Positions 45,801-56,200 of a stretch of 64,000 bases of DNA are shown one piece after another. The notes under the pieces are model-generated. The model saw only the letters and a program-made list of their open reading frames with translations, searched no databases and was not told the origin of the DNA. Where the stretch lies: contig OU612067.1 of assembly GCA_914767715.1 (NCBI GenBank), positions 7,070,001 through 7,134,000 on the forward strand, read 5' to 3'. Numbering within the stretch: the first letter of the stretch is position 1; each line of letters begins with the position of its first letter. The DNA is from Membranipora membranacea (Eukaryota > Bryozoa > Gymnolaemata > Cheilostomatida > Membraniporidae). Both the position numbers and the translations under genes were made by a program.

Positions 45801-48800
45801 ACGAGCTAGCAAAGGCTCTAACCTGGTACATACATGCATATATTAGGGGTGCGATATTTGGGTTTGCTCTAGACCAAGTTTGGTCCATTTGCCTACATAC
45901 TGAGTTGCTCCCCCTCCACTTGTGGAAGGGGGGAAACCATAGACAAAACACACAATGATGTGTGTTTTGTCTATGGGGAAACTGTGATGCAGGCAAAGTG
46001 GATCAAACTTGTTCTAGGTTTGCTAACACAAAATGACTGACCATTCATATTTACGCCCACTCTTCCTACCCAGCAGTTTTTGTAATCACAAAAATCACTG
46101 ATACAGCAAGCCTGTTTGTTTAATTGTATCATGATAAAGATCATAAACGGACAAACAACTGAATGCTTGATACAAACACAACAGGACAAAAGGCCACACA
46201 ATATGTTGCCCTACCTCTGTTAATTTATTCTCGCTAAGGGAGGTGAGGGACAACTTATTGTTAATTATTACATAAACTGCATGCAGCAGATTGAGTGATC
46301 ACTTGAGCGCTTCTGTCAGTTATACCAAGTGTCTCAAGTGTCAACATGACAGCCTCAGATTCTAAACCAGGTGAGTATTGTCAGTGCTCCAACTGGGATT
46401 ATTCAATACAGTGTCTGTACATATACGATTAGTTTGGCAGGCTTATCAGTTGTTTGTGAGATTATCAGAGTACAAACTTACCCAATGATGAAATTAGCCA
46501 GAATTAACCCTTGTACCAACAAGACTATCTCAATGCACACAATCATTATCCTACCAACCTATCAATTGTCTGTGAGTTTACCTACCAGCCTTCGGCAGCT
46601 TCACAATGAGAATCTAAAAATATGAGAACATCCCCTGTGGCAGCCTCCGCCCCTGCTATTCGTGCCCTGATCAATCCGCTCCTTTTTTTAGTACGTACAT
46701 ACTTGACCACACCATCAGGCCACTCAGTTTTGATGTACTCCTTCACTCTCTCACACTCTGTCTCACAACGCAGCTCCTCTATCAATATGAAAACACCATA
46801 AATCTTCAGTCTCAGCAGCTGTGCCTAATGGTCATTGTTTGTCTTATGATAGCGTGGCCATACCTGTTAGTAATATTATACCTCATTTTAATGATAGTAT
46901 TGGTATTATCACCTTCAACAAAAAATATTTGGTTGTCTCAGATTTAAGCGCATGCTATCCGGTACCATAGGAGAGGGTGGCAATTCGATCCATTTTGATG
47001 ACATCTCAAAAGACCTTGCTATATTCCAAGAAGAAAAAATCGGTTCCATACCAGAGTTGATTGTGAATAACATTGACAAAGTTTCAAAATCTTGTAATGC
47101 CAATTACTGTCATTATATATTAGATGACGAGAGTCACACAATAACAAGGATATCCTCCGAAAATTCTTACTTCCTCTCATCAATACTCACTGATGCAGAG
47201 AGTATAAGGAAATCGGCTAGTTTAGGGGCTCGCCTAGATCTCCAATGACTGATGGGTTTTACTGTTCAAGCGCAAATAGATAGGCAAATAGCAGAGGGCC
47301 AAGAAAACCTTGTTCGCACTTTGACTATATATCTCATCTAAAGAAAACTCACCTCTGTCACTAAAGTCATCGAGCAGCACGACCTCGTGAAGATGTTCTG
47401 GTGGTGATCTATTAACTACGCTGTGTACAGTTCTCATCAGTGCTGACCATGCCTCATTGTGAAATATTATAACAACGCTGGCGGTGGGAAGATCTTTCGG
47501 ATATTCATTGGTCTTGCATCTAAGATTGTGATAAAAAAAGAATATTATGATAAAGGATCAAGAGTATGCAGTCAAACTATATTTATGCTAACATAAAACA
47601 AAGCCAAGCTGCAAATATGATAACAACAACTAAAAAAAAGAAAAATCATCCTCAAGGAACTTAAAACTGATTGCAAAAACAACCTAGCGTCAACAATAAT
47701 CCAACCCTAATCGACCCATCAATTAATACTTTAGGCATAAAAACCATAAAAGCTGATACTGATGATGGGATTAATATGAGAACACGTTGCCTTTACACAA
47801 TAATCCCAATTATCGGCTACGAAAATATAATATATTACTGAAATGTGTTCAGATGGTAAGTTCCATAAACGTTTCAGAGAATCTGATGTTGCTGGTGTGG
47901 GTTCACAATATGTGTCATGGTAGAAATTAGCCTGTCTTAACAAGCTTGTTAAGACAGGCTAGGTATAAATCTGCATTTTTAAATGGCAATATTAAATGAA
48001 AGATCTGAAAGAACATTAATGATCTTTGTGCTTGTACATTTTATTGCCCTTCAGTATGATCACTTAGTGATACTTTAATTTGAAAAAAACATAATCACAC
48101 ACATTAAATTAAAATATACAATAGTTACCATTGCCAGCTCAGATGTTACAATAGAATTTCCACTACATTCATGAAAATATTGATCACACCGATCGTCTCC
48201 AATAAGCAGTTACTGAAGTAGTTTTATTATCTAGACGTGGTGCAAAAATTTCACAATTTTTTGTCACTGTTCAACTGCCTGATTTGGCGGCACAGAGCTG
48301 TTGCACTTTGTTTAAGACCAGTGCAGCAGTCAAGCGTTCACAGAGGCACTCAACCACTGGAGTCACAGAGTTAACAACTAACCTGAGATTACAGGTTTAA
48401 CTCGTAAAATCTACAGTAATAGTACTCATAAATCTTACAGAAAAAAGTCTGACTGGCAATGACTTTACACACTGTTATACTCACAGGTTTACCATACTCA
48501 CTTTGGGTCGCGGATATCTTTTAGGGTTCTGTTAAGAGCAATACGGTTACTAGCTATGATGTTAAATGCCTCCTTTTTAAATAAGCTGTCAGCCAAAGAA
48601 GCATCTTTACCGACTAGATTTACAGCAGCTCCGAGCTCACCAGGAGAATCTAAGTTCTGTTTGTTTCTATTATTATATCTTTCATATCTATATGCTGCTT
48701 TCTTTTTAGAGTGCTCATTCCCAGAACTGCTATCTCTCTTGTCTATTTTCCCAGAGCTGGAACTGCTGTCATCGGAGTTAAGATCTGTGGAGTACAACAC

Positions 48801-48941
48801 TTTGTAACAAACTAAAATCACCAGAGCACATCCAAACAAATGGATGTTTGTCCATCCCCTCCTTCTGATCCATCTAGGGATCATTTTTAAGAGTGTTAGC
48901 TTAACTCTTGTTGTGTATTTCAATTCATCAGATTCCAGCAC
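39829..48941 (-). CDS. GALNT: Polypeptide N-acetylgalactosaminyltransferase (610 or 612 aa)
   Basis: Golgi type II membrane enzyme that transfers GalNAc from UDP-GalNAc to Ser/Thr, starting mucin-type O-glycans. Exons (minus): 48941-48502, 47519-47353, 46778-46586, then one of 45822-45619 or 45230-45021, 44682-44565, 42769-42682, 42328-42231, 41411-41277, 40807-40700, 40110-39829. Either version gives an unbroken frame. Short cytoplasmic tail, membrane anchor at about 33-50, Ser-rich stem, then the catalytic domain: [20 protein letters not shown], metal-site FLDSH (D258, H260), the CPMID / GGFxWSLHF block in the alternative exon, [26 protein letters not shown], and VGHIFR. A ricin-type lectin domain follows (LCLD, LCMD, QIW near the end). 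Met1 or Met20 could be the start; the anchor is kept either way. Which GALNT subfamily is not clear. Confidence 0.92.
40407..40525. repeat. 28-bp minisatellite, four copies plus part
   Basis: Unit TCTGATGTACTTATTGGGCA + TACTTTGC, repeated at 40407, 40435, 40463 and 40491 with only a few changes in the first copy, inside the GALNT intron between exons 9 and 10. Confidence 0.95.
41880..41910. repeat. GC-rich perfect hairpin
   Basis: CAGGGAGGGTGGG, three bases, then its exact inverse; in the GALNT intron between exons 7 and 8. Confidence 0.85.
42040..42170. mobile_element. CTAG-ended palindromic mini-transposon in a GALNT intron
   Basis: 131 bp with ends CTAGAACAAGTTTGTTCCCT and its inverse, and a perfect palindrome at the centre (AAATGTTTGGTATCGAGGC and inverse). 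Flanks TGCGGGA and TGTGGGA suggest a 7-bp target duplication with one mismatch. Confidence 0.8.
43005..43707. mobile_element. 703-bp foldback element in a GALNT intron
   Basis: Nearly full-length palindrome: left arm CACAGAGTAAGGATATACAG is mirrored at the right end, and the arms stay paired to the centre near 43350 (shared CAGGTTTTTGAAATGAGTTT and inverse). Flanked by perfect TTAAGTG (42998-43004, 43708-43714). Non-coding. A P-like origin (CA...TG ends, 7-8 bp duplication) is a guess. Confidence 0.85.
45021..45230 (-). CDS. GALNT alternative exon 4b
   Basis: 210 nt, same entry and exit phase as exon 4a. Encodes [20 protein letters not shown], then [14 protein letters not shown] and a [10 protein letters not shown] segment, ending SDYIR. 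Roughly 60 percent identical to 4a over its length; the differences cluster in the loop before GGFxW and in the stretch after the SLHFxW motif. It covers the same structural unit, so it can only replace 4a. Confidence 0.85.
45619..45822 (-). CDS. GALNT alternative exon 4a
   Basis: 204 nt, enters and leaves in phase 2. Encodes [20 protein letters not shown], then an acceptor-side loop with [14 protein letters not shown] and an MPPHEKQRR segment, ending TDYIR. First of two homologous exons after exon 3; acceptor ccag, donor gtgata (weaker than usual). Confidence 0.85.
45869..46017. mobile_element. CTAG-ended palindromic mini-transposon near GALNT exon 4a
   Basis: 149 bp with ends CTAGACCAAGTTTGGTCCAT and its inverse (CAAACTTGTTCTAG), a central perfect palindrome (CCATAGACAAAACACAC and inverse), and perfect GTTTGCT flanks (45862-45868, 46018-46024). 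It lies only 47 bases upstream of the exon 4a acceptor. Confidence 0.85.
46346..47248 (+). CDS. Putative BORCS8-like small protein, antisense to GALNT introns
   Basis: A 98-codon frame from Met 46952, open from an acceptor at 46941, ends TGA at 47248. It reads [20 protein letters not shown]...[20 protein letters not shown]. This resembles BORCS8 (MEF2BNB) of the BORC lysosome-positioning complex, whose protein has a LYRLQEHV..SLPELA segment and ends SSVYF..V......AISIRDHM (from memory). A likely first exon is 46346-46370 (MTASDSKP, donor gtgagt). A 13-nt exon at 46853-46865 would join the phases but is speculative. The gene runs opposite to GALNT, with its last exon in GALNT intron 2, its first in intron 3, and GALNT exon 3 inside its own intron. 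The frame could instead be a chance opening. Confidence 0.4.
47927..47962. mobile_element. 36-bp CTAG-type perfect palindrome
   Basis: TAGCCTGTCTTAACAAG and its exact inverse, ending CTAG on the right. Flanks GTAGAAA and GTATAAA (six of seven bases equal). A related half, AGCCTGTCTTGACAAG, lies near 49223. Confidence 0.65.
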
Positions 48942-50248
48942 ATTGCTTTATTGTGGAATAAAGCCAATTATTCTAAAAATATTTTTAGTAAACACCACTC
49001 CTCTTTTGGAAAGGAAGAAAGTCCTGATACAACAACAAAGTGAAACTACGGAAGTAGTTACACCTGTGCTGCTATCTCATTGGTCAAAATAGTTTCATTG
49101 GCTAATCAATGACCTTTTAACTTGATTTCATTTTTGTAAAGAAACACAGATTCCTAGGTATGGAGGGACAACTTCTGATATAAACAAATGGCATAAATTA
49201 ATCAATCAAGGGGACAGGGAAGCCTGTCTTGACAAGTTTTGTTGGTGGGTGGGTGGGTGGTTGGAGGCACAATACTTGCCGACTCTTGCGCTTGTCAAGG
49301 GAGTTCATTAAATTGAACACATAATAGAATAAGCTATAAATCTTAGAAAAAGTCGCATACGAAAGTCATACGCTTTACAGGTTGAAAGTTCATAGGCAAG
49401 CTGTGAGAATATTCTATATGCTGCCATTAAATTTTAGCCACTTTAAATTGGAATGCTTTGTATAAAAACTCTCCATTCAGCTTGGATGAACCCAACCATA
49501 AATAATGTGCCTTACATAAATATATTACAACAATTTAGCACGCATGCCGACAATTATCAAATCGTTTTCGTATCTCTAGTCTCTACAAAATTATTCTCCT
49601 ATAATGTATTTGTTGGTGTAAAATACAAAAAATTGATAGAGCGAAAACTAAACATATCATAGCATCATTACCGAGTTACAGCAAAGTTAGGATCACCATG
49701 GTTCGACCTACACTCAGTTCTTTATAGCATATGTGAGGAAATCTTAGGGCAAATATACAATTATTACTAGTTTGAGTGCTCAGTCTGCTGTCGGTGGGTG
49801 TTTTTAGGGTTACATTATCGATCAATCATAAATGTCTAATAATGCAATGCTAAAAACATTCAATTTCCGCTGTCTGATCACTTAGACCAATGAGACGGAT
49901 ACCATTGCTTAGACTGAATATCATATTTTTTTCTTTTCTGTTTTTAACACTTCTATTGGCAATCTATTTCAATATATCATTGGGCCACACAATCTGTTTG
50001 CTTACATACATATTTTTCAATGTAATTCTAACATTTCATCAAAATTGATGTTCAATAGGCTACTTTAAACTTTTTGCTTTTAGACTGTGATCCTGACATG
50101 ACGCCATAAATGATAAGATTTTTCATCTTCACTTTATCACAATGTAATTTTGCAGCTAGAGAAGATGATTTCTTTTGTGCAGTCAGCTATAACCATAAGT
50201 TATCGTGGTTGGTCATGACTCATCACCAACACACTGCTAACTGCATGC
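48942..50248. other. Intergenic, GALNT 5' side and receptor 3' side
   Basis: Holds the GALNT promoter region and the 3' end of the receptor gene. It includes a GGTGGGTGG run at about 49241-49262 and a diverged CTAG-type palindrome at 49767-49890 (CTAGTTTGAGTGCTCAGTCT and imperfect inverse). No gene recognised. Confidence 0.5.
49767..49890. mobile_element. Old, diverged CTAG-type mini-transposon
   Basis: Left end CTAGTTTGAGTGCTCAGTCT and right end CTGATCACTTAGAC pair imperfectly. Same end motif as the elements at 11786, 18439 and 32994. Target duplication not recognisable. Confidence 0.5.
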
Positions 50249-53200
50249 TTAACAGCTAGCTTGGTAAAGATCATTGTCCACCATGTTGTCTATTTTGCTG
50301 ATTGCGTCCATCATTGGTTGATTAGTATAAGTTGCTGTTTCATCTTTGCTGTCAACTAGACTCGAGCTGTCATCGGTGACCGGATGTGCAGCTGAATCTT
50401 CCAGCTCACTGTTTGTCACACAGACTCCTGTGCTTCCATGGTCTTCCTTGTCTTCCTTGTTAAGCAAAATTCCTTTGCTGTTCTTTTCAGATAAACTATT
50501 CAATTGACTGTCTGAATGAGTTTTATCTTCTTCAGTTTCCACATTGCTAATAATACTGTTGCTAACATATATCCCAGAATCATGATTACCTTTTAGGTGG
50601 TTACTTGTATTTTTTATCACTTCACAGCCTTTGTTCTCAGATGGCCTAGATGGTTCATCAGTCTCACTCGCTAATTCGCTGTTTGTTATATACACTGCAT
50701 TAGCTAACGGCTCATCTACCAATTCAATGGAGTTGTCGTCCTTACAGATACCTGTGTCACAAGTTCCTACTTCAACAGTAGCAAGATCGCTATTGGTTAC
50801 ATAGATGCCAGAAGGATTTGTATGTTCTGGTTGCATCACATTGATGTTATCAGTCTTGAGTGCAACTCCATCATCTATTCTAACAGTCTCAACATCAGGA
50901 TAACCAGATATACAAGTAACGTAACCACTCTCTGGGTTCTTTGTGTCCGGGGGTTTAAGTTCTATCAACTCATTTTGGTTTGGAGATCTAATTAGTTCAT
51001 CAGATGCACTTTTTCGGCCTCCTTTTATATACATCCCAACTTCAGCCGCAGCAAAGTATAAATCGCTGTCATCAGCATTCTTAACCTCCGAATCTGTTGA
51101 CATTTCAAGTGAAGAGTTATTTAAAGCCTCTTGTAGAAGATTTTCATCTTCATTAACCGATTCTCTGTCTTCAGTATGTGTTCCTTCTGCTTCTTTACAC
51201 CTAGTAAAATTAGAGGACGTCAAAATGTATGAGTGTGATGTAGTAAGGGTTGTATAAGCTTTTGAAGAGATTTCAATTGTAAACGTTAACCAAATACTAT
51301 TCTGTGATTGTGCAGAAGTGGACTTGATTATCCGCATTCAGAGTTGTCTGCTCACTAATCAAAAGAAGATAAATCTCAGGTACAGACCTTCTTTGTCAAA
51401 AGTCCAAACCTATTATTATACTAATCTGGTGGCAGCCCCTGCCTATCTTGTCACTTCATTTATGATTTTTTGATGAATAAGGTCCGACAGTTGTTTCAGG
51501 TAGAGTTTTTCATGCTGATCGCAACAGTAATATTTTACCTTACACAAGTTGCACAATAGGCAGCTAATTGCCAAAACCGCTGCCGGAAAAAGGGAAAGTG
51601 ATCAAAAAAAGATGATGTGGTTTTAAAACATCCAAAATCTGAAAGAGTGTGTCATAATGAGTGAATCTACAAGTTTACATGGGTCTGCTATCATAAATAG
51701 CTGAGATGCAGCCAACAACAGTTGCCGTAGCCCTTGTATCACCTGTAGACAAGCATCGTTAAAACGAAAGCCCTTTTTCAATTTTGCTGCCGCCTTGGAA
51801 ACCGGCTTAGGACGTTCTTAGAGATCTATTTTTTTGGTGGTTACCTTGTATTGACTCTCTCTATTGGTGTAAGGTACAATTTGGTGTAAGGTACAATATC
51901 ACCATTGCAATCAGCATGAAAAACTCAAAAAACGACTGTCAAACACTATCCACCCGAAATAGTAAATGAAGTTGCATTTGCATTTTGCATAGGCTGCCAC
52001 TGGACTATACCATTATATACAATCCGATTTGATTAGTGATTCTGACTCCAGCACAAACAAACAAAAAATACATACTGGCTGTCCCCATCGATATGCATAT
52101 CAAACCATTACAAAGTTTACAATAAATTGATTTCAACTTATTAATTTATAAATTAGAAAAACTTTTCATACTCACATTAAATCATCTTGTTCGTCTGCAG
52201 CAGGTACAACTGAGACAGTGATCTCGCTCTTGTCACGTTCCTCAGATTGTTTAGGCAGCTCAGGAAGCTTTCTCTTGTCTATATCAGTGTAGTAATGTGC
52301 GTCATCCAAACTATCATGGGCTGGATCGGGACCTAGGTCTCCTATCTCATAATAAACATCATCAAATCTATATCCTATTGTTCCGTGTGTGCTCTGACCT
52401 AAAATTAATAGATTAGATTTAGTAATATAGTATATATAACATATTGATGTAAAGTATGTACTTACTCATTCAGGGATCTGGTTGACTATACCAAGCCCGA
52501 CATCTTAAATATGACTTCATATCCGAATGCAACACTTAACTGTTTGCAGAAAAGAATCTACATAGGCCTATGATGGCAAATTATTTTCAACTTCAATCTA
52601 TTCCTACATTAGCCATCAGAAAACTCTCACATTTATGGTCAAAAGTGGCGAGGTTAAAGACTACGAAAGGACCACAGCAATATATAGTCTGGCAGCTAGT
52701 TCTGCAGTAATTATGCATTGTTTTCACATTTAGAAAATTCAGAGCACTTTAGGGTAAAAATTATGTACAGTGTTAGAAATTGTCCTCCCTTCTCATCTAA
52801 GAGCTATGAGGTATTCATGTAGCCTAGTGCTGTGCCAACCTAATAAACTATTACTTAAAAATACTTAATCACCATTCTTTTCACGTAAGTTCAAAATAAT
52901 TATCGTTCCATTGTCAGGAGACATTTTACAACAGTAGATAACTTCATTTAAGAATTAAAGAATTAAGTCCTTCTGAAGTATTTAAGGTTGCACCCCCACC
53001 AGTTTCATTATCTATGATTTGCAATTGCCCTAATCAGTATTCCAATTCATAAACTCTTTGATCGCAAAATTACCATTTTCTTAGACCTTGAACATATCAA
53101 TTCACTTTTACTTTTACTAGCTCTCCTTGCATTAGTACCCAAACAACGCAAACGGCAAAACAACAAACCGTGTTAAACCCCAAACCACAAAAAGTTACAC

Positions 53201-56200
53201 ATAACATGCCTCATACTCCACTCACAGGCAGGAGTATATTGCCTCTCCTGTCTCATTACTTACTGTGTCGATGCGTCAGATTCTGAGAAGATATTCCGAG
53301 GCTGTAATAAAATATTCATATATTATTTTTCAACTCACTAACTGATCGAATCCTGTAAAGTTTTAATTCAAAAATCAATAATTTTGGAACTTGATGTTGA
53401 TAAACTTTCCCTCTTTTCTTTTTTGTTTGACGTGTTATGTAAAGCATTTCCTCAAAACAGAAATGACATGCCAACATTTTAAGTCTATATATCCTGTCCC
53501 TATCCAGCAGTCTCAAAAATACAACAATAGCTCATGCTTCTCGGCCTATTGGCATAGATCTAAGTGTCACTGAAAATGGCTGATCAGTGCCAGTTTCAGT
53601 TTTGGCAGCTTGCTGCACAGTCAGTCCAGCAGATCTTTTATGGCCTCATAGTTCTAGGAATAGGATGCATTCCAGTTTCACCCTCAGTAAGAGGATTTAG
53701 GCCACTTTGCAACCATCTTTAGGGCCAGCCCAATCTTCCGTTTTTTACTAAACAGGAACAGTAGGACCTCAGATACATTGCACAGTTCTGAGTACTTTTA
53801 GCACGTAAACCGAAACACTTACTGCCAGTTCTGCCTTTTCCAAATCATCACCCGCAGACAAATATTACATATTACATATTCACGAGCCAATCATACATCC
53901 TGAGAATGGTACTTACAGTTTGGGCTGGCTTCCACATCCGCGTTTCAGTTTGTAGATAACTGCTCCAACTATGCACACAGTCAGAAGAACAACAATCACA
54001 ACAATTAGAATTATAAAGGTGGCTTTTTTAGTCGAGTCCACCACTCTCTCCGTTGATGATAATGTGGACATTGATGGAACTGCAACACAAAGATTCATAA
54101 GTACCATTACAAATGTGGGGCCAGTGTGGTATGGAAATCTGGTATTTCTGACAGAAATCTGCATTGCACTCTTTGTATCGAGAAACTTTAAATAATTTTC
54201 GGTGTGGTCAGGAAATCAACCGGTAATTATTTCATTAAAAAGTTGAAATCACACAGAGGCAAAGATGTGACAGCATCACCATGGACCGATATGATACTCA
54301 TAAGCTCGGTGGGAAACAGAAATCTAACGTTAAAACCAAATTTTAAAATTTTAAGTTTCAGGCTGAGCTTGATTTTGACCACTGACATTGTGATATTGGA
54401 GATACAGATGGTAATAGGAAGCTAACAGTTAAGCAATCTCGTCGTTTGAAGGTTTACTATGTGTTATTAGAACATGTGAATTACTCAGAAAAAAACATGT
54501 TATACCCAATAGAATGAATACTCAATTTCTGCCTATGTTGCCATGAGGCATTATCAACCACTTTCCAAGCTGGAGGTGGTTGATAATGAAATAGGAAATC
54601 CGGACAGAATTGAGCTCAAACTACGCATTCTAAAATAGTAACTTACTGGGTTTATCTGTGATGTTGTAGTCAATAAAGAATCCCCGGAATTGTCCGCTCG
54701 TCTGCATTGTGACATTAGAGATAAACGTTAGTGTAACATTAGTATTAAGAATCTCAAAATATTCACTCCCGTTTGAGTTGAAATCTCCGAAAGAACAGAA
54801 AATTGTGTAGTCATCCTCTGCCGTGTTTCTAACACCTTGCAGGTGTAAGTACTGTGAGCAGCTTTCAGAGTGTGACTTGGTGCTCGAAATCAAGTTAAAG
54901 CTGATGAACTTGATTGCGAGAGTTTTACCAAGTGTTAATCCAGTGAGGACTATTGACGAGTTTATGGTTTGAGATGGCAGCTGTGTCGGATAAGAGTTGT
55001 GGCTAACTAATTTGCCTGTTTCGTTACTTTCAATGTACTTAACTTCGTTAGAGTTATTGTATATCGGGACTGCCTCTAAAACAAAAAAATAACAATATTT
55101 TACTCAGAATCAATTACATATACCAAACATGAGAAATATTTCAGGCTCCATCACTTGAGTGTCTCAAGTTTTTGCCTTGTTGGTTGGCGTTTTAAGGCTG
55201 AGTAATTTTTATGCATATACTGGATACATGTTATGTATCTTACTACTATCGCTCTGAAGACCAAGTAAGGCTAAATTATAATTTAGATTGCGTTCCTCAG
55301 AATCTGACTGTGCAGGAAATTCTTGTATTATAATGGAGATTGCAAATTTCACCCAGACAAGGACAGGGAAGTGTCAGGGAGGGGTATCAAACACTATAAT
55401 CGATAAGGTGAGTCGACAATATTCTCCGAGTCGGAGTTGCATTGAATCAAATTTTTAGCTAGAACAGGTATAGTAGTTTTAGGAAATGGATCTCTCAAAA
55501 GAAAGAAAATTATACAAAGAGTGGAAGCTTTGGTTGAAAAGTGGACTGTCTTATGTGATCTCTCCTATCATACGCTACAGAGTAACTCAATTGTGTGATA
55601 TAAAGTTTAAACTATGAGAAGCTACTCCCTCTCTGGCCAGCCTTACCTATACAGTCATATGGTGGTACATTCCATTCCTCCATCTTGTAATTACAGACAG
55701 CTTCGGTATTAGGTGGCTCAAAGTCTGATTTTGGTTTCTTTGTTAGGAAAGAATCAATTGGACAAATGATGTTGAAAGTAGTATCTGAAATCGCTTCCAT
55801 CACTGCAGATTCCGGGAAATTGCTGAAGTTACAAGGCACTGGTAAAACTAAAAATAGACAGAAGAGGTCAACTCTTTGGTACCAGTTGTATTGAGTTATT
55901 GTGGTATTGAGTTAATTGATGAGAAAACACTTTTTTCAGAATATTTTCTCAATATCAAAACCCAAAAGGTTCCTGAAACTGGATAAAAGACGAAGGTAGA
56001 GAAAAGAACATCCTTACCTTCAAAGTCGATCGGGACCTCTGATGGTTTCATCGAATCACTTGGATAGGAGAAGTTTAAAAATGCAGATTTATGATTTCGG
56101 TTAGATATATATATCGGTGATTTGTCAAATCTTCCCATTTCACAAATCAGTTTATCTTCCTCCCTCAAACAAGTTACATTGTTATTGGATGACTTGGTAA

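Noticed and set aside
50943-51257. Plus-strand 104-aa frame opposite the receptor's last exon
   Set aside because: Shadow of the long minus-strand exon; composition is the mirror of its acidic coding sequence.
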